Positions 58,000 through 64,000 of a DNA stretch of 64,000 nt are shown here, in pieces (positions within the stretch are counted from its first letter, which is position 1; the number at the start of each line of letters is the position of its first letter). The stretch covers positions 62,001-126,000 of the forward strand of contig NZ_JBHSMT010000031.1 in assembly GCF_042654985.1 (NCBI RefSeq). Reading direction: 5' to 3'. A program made the translations under genes and the position numbers. The notes below the pieces were generated by a model. That model was given only the letters and a program-made list of their open reading frames with translations, had not been told where the DNA came from and did no database searches. This stretch comes from Paraherbaspirillum soli. GTDB lineage: Bacteria; Pseudomonadota; Gammaproteobacteria; Burkholderiales; Burkholderiaceae_D.

Positions 58000-59168
58000 T
58001 ACCTTAACTTCAGAGTGGAAAGTCCAAACAACACCAGCATCATCGAGATGATCCAGAAACGCACGACCACCTGCGTTTCTTTCCAGCCTTTTTGCTCATA
58101 GTGGTGGTGCAGCGGCGCCATCAGCAGCACCCGCCGACCGACTCCGTAACGCTTCTTGGTGAACTTGAAATACACCACCTGGACCATCACCGACAGCGTT
58201 TCGACCACAAAGATGCCGCCCATGATGAACAACACGATTTCCTGCCGCACGATGACGGCCACGGTGCCCAGCGCGCCGCCCAGCGCCAGCGCGCCGACGT
58301 CGCCCATGAATACCTGCGCCGGATAGGCGTTGTACCAAAGGAAAGCCAGGCCGGCACCGGCCATCGCGCCGCAGAAAATCAGCAGTTCGCCGGCGCCGGG
58401 GATATGCGGAATCAGCAGATATTTGGCAAAGGTCACGTTACCGGTCAGATAGGCAAACAGTCCGAGGGCGGAGCCGACCATGACCGTCGGCATGATCGCC
58501 AGGCCGTCCAGGCCATCGGTCAGATTCACCGCGTTGCTGGTGCCGACGATGACGAAATAAGTCAGCGCCATGAAGCCCCAGACGCCCAGCGGATAGCTGA
58601 CGGTTTTGAAGAACGGCACGATCAAATCGGCCTTCGGCGGCAAATCCAGGCTGAAACCGGACTGCACCCAGGCCACGAACAAATCCCAGACCTGGGTATT
58701 GTTCGGCGCCGATACCGAGAACGCCAGATACACTGCCGCCACCACGCCGATCACCGATTGCCAGAAATATTTCTCGCGCGAGCGCATGCCGTTCGGGTCC
58801 TTGTAGACCACCTTGCGATAGTCGTCGACCCAGCCGATGGCACCAAAACCCAGCGTCACCACCAGCACGATCCAGACGAAACGGTTGCTCAGGTCGCTCC
58901 ACAGCAAAGTTGAAATACCGATCGCAATCAGGATCAGCACGCCGCCCATGGTCGGCGTACCAGATTTGATCAAATGCGTTTGCGGACCATCGGTACGCAC
59001 CGCTTGTCCGACCTTCAGGCGCGCCAGCATGCGGATCACGCCAGGTCCTGCGATCAAGCCGATCGCCAACGCCGTCAGCGTCGCGAACACGGCGCGAAAG
59101 GTGATGAAATTGAAAACCCGCAGGACACTGAAATCCTGCTGTAAATATTGTGCCAACCAAAGCAGCAT
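57999..59168 (-). CDS. mraY: Phospho-N-acetylmuramoyl-pentapeptide transferase
   Basis: Membrane enzyme that transfers phospho-MurNAc-pentapeptide to undecaprenyl phosphate, making lipid I. The 389 residues span about ten transmembrane helices, with GTPTMGG near residue 75, the DD motif in WVDDYRKV, NLTDGLDGLA and the C-terminal MAPLHHHYEQKGWKE. It follows murF by one base and shares one base with murD. Confidence 0.98.
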   Translation of the reverse strand: MLLWLAQYLQQDFSVLRVFNFITFRAVFATLTALAIGLIAGPGVIRMLARLKVGQAVRTDGPQTHLIKSGTPTMGGVLILIAIGISTLLWSDLSNRFVWIVLVVTLGFGAIGWVDDYRKVVYKDPNGMRSREKYFWQSVIGVVAAVYLAFSVSAPNNTQVWDLFVAWVQSGFSLDLPPKADLIVPFFKTVSYPLGVWGFMALTYFVIVGTSNAVNLTDGLDGLAIMPTVMVGSALGLFAYLTGNVTFAKYLLIPHIPGAGELLIFCGAMAGAGLAFLWYNAYPAQVFMGDVGALALGGALGTVAVIVRQEIVLFIMGGIFVVETLSVMVQVVYFKFTKKRYGVGRRVLLMAPLHHHYEQKGWKETQVVVRFWIISMMLVLFGLSTLKLR

Positions 59169-59169
59169 G

Positions 59170-60591
59170 TTAGTGACTTCCTTCTGATGTTGCGACGAGC
59201 AGATGCTGCACCACGCGTTCCATTTTCATGAAGCGCGATCCTTTTACCAACACCGTGGCATGCGGTGTCATATAAGCGTCGACCGCAGCCAGCAGCGCTG
59301 CCAGGTCGACAAAATGTTTTGCTTGCGGGCCGAAGGCGGCACTGGCGTCAGCCGCCAACTTGCCCAGCGTGAACAACTGCGCGATGCCGCGTTGCTGCGC
59401 ATAAGCACCGATTTCCTGGTGAAACTTGCGGCCTTCATTGCCGACTTCGCCCATGTCGCCCAATACCAGCAACCGCGGCTGGTCGGCCGGGGCCTGGGCC
59501 AGCACGTCGATTGCGGCCCGTACCGAATCGGGATTGGCGTTATAGGTGTCGTCGATCACCAGCGCACCGGCGCAGGCGGCGCGTTGCGCCAGCTTGCGTT
59601 GCAGACGGCCGCTGACCGGAGCGAACGCTTCCAGGCCGCGCTTGATGGCCGCGACCTCGATCCCAATCGCCAACGCGCAGGCAATCGCGGCGAGTGCGTT
59701 GCGCACGTTGTGCTCGCCGGCGGCGGACAGCTGTATGTCAAATTTTTGTACAGGGTTGGCAAGCGCGACGGTGACGGCCAAATCGCTGCCGAAACCATTC
59801 GCCGCCTGGCTATAAGTGCAGCTGACATCGGCGTCGGCGGACAGGCCGAAGGTAATGCTGCCGCCCTTGTCCGCTGCGTAGTCGCGCCACAAGGCGGTAT
59901 ACGGATCGTCGGCAGGAAACACGGCAATCCCGCTGGCCGGCATGCCACGAATCACGTCGCCGTTTTCCTTGGCGACCGCTTCGACCGTTGCCATGAACTC
60001 CTGATGCTCGCGCTGCGCGTTATTCACCAGTGCCACGGTCGGTTCGGCCAGCGCGGTCAGCACCGCTATCTCGCCCGGATGGTTCATGCCCAGTTCAACC
60101 ACTGCCGCCTGATGGCTCGCTTCCAACCGCAGCAAGGTCAACGGCACGCCGATCTCATTATTCAGGTTGCCGCGCGTGGCCAAAAACTGCTCATCGCCAA
60201 ACGCCGCGGCCAGGATCGCCGCGATCATTTCCTTGACAGTGGTTTTGCCGTTGCTGCCGGTCACTGCGATCAAGGGCAGCTTGAATTGCGCGCGCCAGCG
60301 ATGGCCAATCGCACCCAGCGCGAGCCGCGTATCTGGCACCACCAGCGCGGGGACCGGAAGATTTGCAGGTACACGCTCCACCACCACCGCGGCCGCGCCT
60401 TGCGCCGCCACCTGCGGCAAAAAGTCATGCGCGTCAAAACGTTCGCCGCGCAGCGCGACAAACAGATTGCCCGGCACGACCGCGCGACTATCTGTCGTCA
60501 AGCCGGTCACCGCCACCGGAGCGGCTCCAGCAGCAGCGACGATGGAAGAATTGGGAACCCAACTCTGCAATTGGGTCAGCGATGACTTCAT
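59170..60591 (-). CDS. murF: UDP-MurNAc-tripeptide--D-Ala-D-Ala ligase MurF
   Basis: Adds the D-Ala-D-Ala made by Ddl to complete the pentapeptide. The 473 residues carry the ATP loop VTGSNGKTTVKEMIAA (about 110-125), ELGMNHPGEI and the C-domain DDTYNANPDSV. Its start overlaps the murE stop by four bases. Confidence 0.97.
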   Translation of the reverse strand: MKSSLTQLQSWVPNSSIVAAAGAAPVAVTGLTTDSRAVVPGNLFVALRGERFDAHDFLPQVAAQGAAAVVVERVPANLPVPALVVPDTRLALGAIGHRWRAQFKLPLIAVTGSNGKTTVKEMIAAILAAAFGDEQFLATRGNLNNEIGVPLTLLRLEASHQAAVVELGMNHPGEIAVLTALAEPTVALVNNAQREHQEFMATVEAVAKENGDVIRGMPASGIAVFPADDPYTALWRDYAADKGGSITFGLSADADVSCTYSQAANGFGSDLAVTVALANPVQKFDIQLSAAGEHNVRNALAAIACALAIGIEVAAIKRGLEAFAPVSGRLQRKLAQRAACAGALVIDDTYNANPDSVRAAIDVLAQAPADQPRLLVLGDMGEVGNEGRKFHQEIGAYAQQRGIAQLFTLGKLAADASAAFGPQAKHFVDLAALLAAVDAYMTPHATVLVKGSRFMKMERVVQHLLVATSEGSH

Positions 60592-62162
60592 ACGTGGCCG
60601 CCTTTCATCGTGGCCCGCGCAGCCAATGCCAGCGCGGTATGGTCGGCGTCCAAAAACGGCAATTTCTTTCCTTTTATTTCTTGATAGGTTTCATGTCCTT
60701 TTCCTGCCAGCAGCACCACATCGGCCTTGGCCGCATGGCGTACCGCCCACAGGATCGCGCCGGCCCGGTCTTCCAGCGTCAGCGCAGCCGCAGGCGATTG
60801 CATGCCGTGCAGGATTTGCGCAATGATCGCGCCCGGCTCTTCACTGCGCGGATTGTCGCTGGTCACGATCACGTGATCCGCCAGCTCGGCGACGGCGCCC
60901 ATCTGCGGCCGCTTGCCCGGATCGCGATCGCCGCCGCAACCGAACACGCACCACAACTCGCCATGCCGTTGCTGCGCCACCTGGCGCAAGGTATGCAGCG
61001 TCTTTTCCAGCGCATCGGGGGTATGCGCATAGTCGATCACGATCAGCGGCGCGTCCTGGCCGCCGAATTGCTGCATGCGGCCGGGGACCGCGGTCAACAG
61101 TTCAATCGCATGGACTGCCGCGGCCCAGACAACGCCTTTGGCCAGCAGCACGCCCAGAATGCCGAGCACATTGCTGACATTGAACTGGCCGACCAGCCGG
61201 GTTTTGATCTGGCCGGAGCCGAACGTCGACTCCACATGAAATACGGTGCCGCCGGCATTGGTCTTGATCGCCGAGGCGCGCAATACCGGGATGCCAGCTG
61301 CCGCCTCGACCTCGGTCAACGCATAGCCGATCACCGGAATCGCCTGCGTCTTCTGTTGCAGATGGCGCGCCAGCCGCAATCCCATTTCATCATCCAGATT
61401 GATCACGGCATGCTGCAATCCGGGCCAGTCGAACAGCATCTGCTTGGCCGCCTCATAGTGCGCCATGTCGCCGTGGTAATCGAGATGATCGCGGGTGAAA
61501 TTGGTGAACAAGGCGATATCGACATGCATGCCGTTCAGACGGCCTTGCTCCAGGCCGATCGAGGATGCCTCGATTGCCAGCGCGCCGACTCCGGCGTCGC
61601 GCATCTCCGCCAGGGTGCGCTGCAACAGTACGGCATCCGGCGTGGTATAGCCGGTTTCCCGAAACGCACCGCGCTGGCCTTTGGCAAACACGCCCACGCC
61701 CAGCGTACCGACCACCCCGGTCATTTCCCCCAGATGCGACAGTGCATGCCCCAGCCATTGACTGCACGAGGTCTTGCCATTGGTGCCGGTCACGGCGACG
61801 ATTTGCATGCCGGCGTCCGGCTTTTGATAGTAGGCATTGGCAATCGGGCCGGCGGCTTGTTTCAAGCCCGCGACGGCCAGATGCGGCACTTTATGGGTCG
61901 CGTCCCAACTGACATCCCAGTCGAATCCATCCGCCTCATATACCACCGCGCAAGCACCCTTTTGCAGCGCTTGCGCAATATAGTTGCGGCCGTCCGCATG
62001 ATCGCCGGGATAGGCAACGAACACATCGCCGGGTTTGACCGCGCGTGAATCCGAAGTCAGGTCGGCCGCCGCGGCGGATGCCGGAGCCAGTCCGCGCAAC
62101 CAGTTCAGGATGTCGTCCAATCGTACCGAGGTTGTCTTCATTGGCTTCTTCATGGCCTTCAT
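60588..62162 (-). CDS. murE: UDP-MurNAc-dipeptide--meso-diaminopimelate ligase MurE
   Basis: Adds the third stem-peptide residue. The 524-residue frame carries the ATP loop VTGTNGKTSCSQWLG, the carbamylated-Lys region and the motif SDNPRSEEP. The DNPR sequence indicates meso-diaminopimelate rather than lysine as substrate. Alternative starts exist at 62162 (overlapping the ftsI stop) and 62141 (MKTTSVRLDD), the latter closer to family N-termini. Confidence 0.97.
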   Translation of the reverse strand: MKAMKKPMKTTSVRLDDILNWLRGLAPASAAAADLTSDSRAVKPGDVFVAYPGDHADGRNYIAQALQKGACAVVYEADGFDWDVSWDATHKVPHLAVAGLKQAAGPIANAYYQKPDAGMQIVAVTGTNGKTSCSQWLGHALSHLGEMTGVVGTLGVGVFAKGQRGAFRETGYTTPDAVLLQRTLAEMRDAGVGALAIEASSIGLEQGRLNGMHVDIALFTNFTRDHLDYHGDMAHYEAAKQMLFDWPGLQHAVINLDDEMGLRLARHLQQKTQAIPVIGYALTEVEAAAGIPVLRASAIKTNAGGTVFHVESTFGSGQIKTRLVGQFNVSNVLGILGVLLAKGVVWAAAVHAIELLTAVPGRMQQFGGQDAPLIVIDYAHTPDALEKTLHTLRQVAQQRHGELWCVFGCGGDRDPGKRPQMGAVAELADHVIVTSDNPRSEEPGAIIAQILHGMQSPAAALTLEDRAGAILWAVRHAAKADVVLLAGKGHETYQEIKGKKLPFLDADHTALALAARATMKGGHV

Positions 62163-63943
62163 TACATGCTCTCCTGTACCACTTCGGTCGGGATAATGAT
62201 GTTGGTGACGGTCGAATCCGGCGCAACGTTCAGCGCCCGCAAGGCGTTGGCGGCAACCGTCGCAAACACCGGCGCTGCCACATCACCACCAAAATGCGAG
62301 CCCACGCTGGGCTCGTCGACCATCACCGCAATGATCAAGCGAGGATCAGAGGCCGGAGCAAAACCGACAAAGTCGGCAATATATTTTTTGACGTATTTGC
62401 CGCCCTCGATCTTGTAAGCGGTGCCGGTTTTGCCGCCGACCCGATAGCCGGGCACTTGCGCCTTGGGCGCGGTGCCGCCAGGCGCGGTGACCGTTTCCAG
62501 CATCGCTCGCACGGTGAGCGCAGTCTTTTCGGATACCACCCGCTGCCCAACCGGCGGCTCGGTGACCTTCTGGAAGGTCAATGGAATAAAATCGCCGTTG
62601 CGGGCAAAAATCGTATATGCGTGCGCCATCTGGATCAGCGACACCGAGATGCCGTGGCCGTAGCTCATGGTCGCCTGCTCGATCGGACGCCACGATTTAT
62701 AAGGGCGCACACGGCCGGCAACCGCACCTGGGAAACCGAATTTCGGCTGCTGCCCAAGACCAACAGTAGTGAACATCTCCCACATTTCTTCAGCCGGCAT
62801 TTGCGCGGCAATTTTGGCGGTGCCGATGTTGGACGATTTCTGGATAATCTGAGCCACGCTCATCGTCAGCACGCCATGCGGATGCGAATCGCCGATAGTG
62901 GCGGTACCAATCGTCATTTTATCGGGGATCTGGAAGGTCGTAGTCGCCTGCACGCGATTGGTGTCAAGCGCCAAAGCCACGGTGAATGGCTTCAGCGTGG
63001 AGCCAGGCTCGAAGGTATCGGTCATCACCCGATTGCGCAGTTGCGCCCCGGTCAATACCGAGCGATCGTTCGGGTTGTAAGAGGGCAAATTGGCAAGCGC
63101 CAGCACCTCGCCGGTCTTGGCGTCCACTACGACGATGCCGCCGGCTTTGGCCTTGCTCTTTTCGACCGCCTCTTTCAATTGCGTAAAGGCGATGTACTGG
63201 ATCTTGCTGTCGATCGACAACACCAACTCCTTGCCATCGTGCGGCTCCTTGACCGCTTCGATATCCTCGACGATACGCCCCAACCTATCCTTGATCACGC
63301 GACGGCTACCGGTGGTGCCGGCCAGGTTTTTTTGCTGCGACAGCTCCATGCCGTCCTGACCGGCGTCTTCGACGTTGGTAAAGCCGACCACGTGCGCCAT
63401 TACCTCCCCTTCGGGGTAGTAGCGTTTGTATTCCTTGCGCGTTTCGACGCCGCGGATGCCGAGCTTGACGATCTTGTCGGAGGTATCCGGTTCGACTTGC
63501 CGCTTCAGGTAAACGAAGCTACGGTCGGAATCGAGTTTTTTGCGCAGCTCGGCCTCGCTCATCTCAAGCAATTTTGCCAGTTGCTGCAATTTTTCCTTGG
63601 GTGCATCCAGCACGTCTTCCGGGATCGCCCAGACCGCCTTGACCGGCACCGAGGATGCCAATACCTGACCGTTACGGTCAGTGATTTTGCCGCGCGTAGC
63701 CGGCAGTTCCAAGGTGCGCGCATAGCGCGAGGCACCCTGCTTTTGCAGGAAATCGGTGGAAATCCCTTGCAGCCATAGAGCCCGGCCAATCAATGCCAGA
63801 AAAGCGGCAAACATGGCGAACAGCACGACGCGCGAGCGCCATACCGGCAACTTCACTTTCAGTACCGGGCTGGACGAAAACGGTACGCCTTTGGCGGCGG
63901 CGACACGCGATGCATGGGCGCTGCGTGGAGGATTACGTGTCAT
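62162..63943 (-). CDS. ftsI: Septal peptidoglycan transpeptidase FtsI (PBP3)
   Basis: Cross-links septal peptidoglycan as the partner of FtsW. The 593 residues hold a short cytoplasmic end, one transmembrane helix (about 36-56, VVLFAMFAAFLALIGRALWL), the pedestal (PBP dimer) domain and the transpeptidase domain, with SxxK in GSTLKPF (Ser about 313), SSN and KTGT. Its start overlaps the ftsL stop by four bases (ATGA). Confidence 0.98.
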   Translation of the reverse strand: MTRNPPRSAHASRVAAAKGVPFSSSPVLKVKLPVWRSRVVLFAMFAAFLALIGRALWLQGISTDFLQKQGASRYARTLELPATRGKITDRNGQVLASSVPVKAVWAIPEDVLDAPKEKLQQLAKLLEMSEAELRKKLDSDRSFVYLKRQVEPDTSDKIVKLGIRGVETRKEYKRYYPEGEVMAHVVGFTNVEDAGQDGMELSQQKNLAGTTGSRRVIKDRLGRIVEDIEAVKEPHDGKELVLSIDSKIQYIAFTQLKEAVEKSKAKAGGIVVVDAKTGEVLALANLPSYNPNDRSVLTGAQLRNRVMTDTFEPGSTLKPFTVALALDTNRVQATTTFQIPDKMTIGTATIGDSHPHGVLTMSVAQIIQKSSNIGTAKIAAQMPAEEMWEMFTTVGLGQQPKFGFPGAVAGRVRPYKSWRPIEQATMSYGHGISVSLIQMAHAYTIFARNGDFIPLTFQKVTEPPVGQRVVSEKTALTVRAMLETVTAPGGTAPKAQVPGYRVGGKTGTAYKIEGGKYVKKYIADFVGFAPASDPRLIIAVMVDEPSVGSHFGGDVAAPVFATVAANALRALNVAPDSTVTNIIIPTEVVQESM

Positions 63944-64000
63944 TTTTCCCCCACTGTCAGATATTGCGTACGAGCCGCCGTCAACGGCACCATGTTCAGG
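63940..64000 (-). CDS. ftsL: Cell division protein FtsL, C-terminal end only
   Basis: The last 19 codons of a frame entering from the right edge read LNMVPLTAARTQYLTVGEK and stop in a TGA that overlaps the ftsI ATG by four bases. Position directly upstream of ftsI and the overlap identify it as ftsL, a small bitopic divisome protein. Partial: the rest lies beyond the window. Confidence 0.75.
   Translation of the reverse strand, partial: LNMVPLTAARTQYLTVGEK

Noticed and set aside
1..64000. CRISPR array, prophage, integron or complete insertion sequence
   Set aside because: No regularly spaced direct repeats, no integrase, transposase or phage structural genes are recognisable; the tRNA genes have no duplicated 3' ends nearby.

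Overview
This window is a gene-dense stretch of betaproteobacterial chromosome, most likely from the family Oxalobacteraceae (Collimonas/Herminiimonas/Janthinobacterium type). That placement is an inference from protein family look and gene order: rplU-rpmA-obgE-proB, pilB-pilC-pilD-coaE-zapD-yacG, secA, and a dcw cluster that continues through ftsZ, a peroxiredoxin and lpxC. I see no prophage, integrase, CRISPR array or intact insertion sequence. The accessory content consists of small inverted-repeat elements and one sensory locus.

Layout. 1-2.2 kb: ffh and a SWIB-domain protein. 2.3-6.1 kb: a lytic transglycosylase and proS (both minus), then rppH and a CNP1-like exported protein (plus). 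6.2-9.3 kb: rplU-rpmA-obgE-proB reading leftwards, with a clear sigma70-type promoter and terminators. 9.5-10.5 kb: grxD and ubiX. 10.5-16.2 kb (minus): an M61 peptidase, a DUF3429 membrane protein, a MobA-like nucleotidyltransferase, an orphan IorA-type 2Fe-2S subunit, a MITE-like repeat, dsbC and a UbiH-family hydroxylase. 16.3-18.5 kb: tRNA-Phe and minCDE. 18.5-24 kb: a 540-base AT- and repeat-bearing spacer, then a response regulator, a LysM/FecR exported protein and a CHASE2 sensor histidine kinase. 24-32 kb: hemA, prfA, dsbB, prmC, tex, ispB, interrupted by two related inverted repeats. 32.1-39.2 kb: tRNA-Pro, a CNNM/CBS protein, pilBCD, coaE, zapD, yacG. 39.3-46 kb (minus): a MutT-type Nudix protein, a DUF815 ATPase, argJ, secA, an M23 endopeptidase; then a DciA-type gene on plus. 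46.6-64 kb (minus): lpxC, peroxiredoxin, ftsZ, ftsA, ftsQ, ddl, murC, murG, ftsW, murD, mraY, murF, murE, ftsI and the C-terminal end of ftsL.

How it fits together. Much of the window serves envelope growth and division: Min site selection, FtsZ/A/Q/W/I, ZapD, cytoplasmic peptidoglycan precursor synthesis (MurC-G, MraY, Ddl), LPS commitment (LpxC), secretion (SecA), oxidative folding (DsbB, DsbC) and type IV pilus assembly. From ftsL to murC nearly every stop and start codon overlap by 1-4 bases, which points to one translationally coupled operon. The best candidate for something under-described is the three-gene module at 19.0-24.0 kb (OmpR-type regulator, LysM+FecR exported protein, CHASE2 kinase). 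It is preceded by near-identical direct repeats and contains a palindromic element between its second and third genes. Several translation starts are TTG or GTG. One of these, on the lytic transglycosylase gene, has its Shine-Dalgarno sequence inside a predicted 9-bp hairpin.
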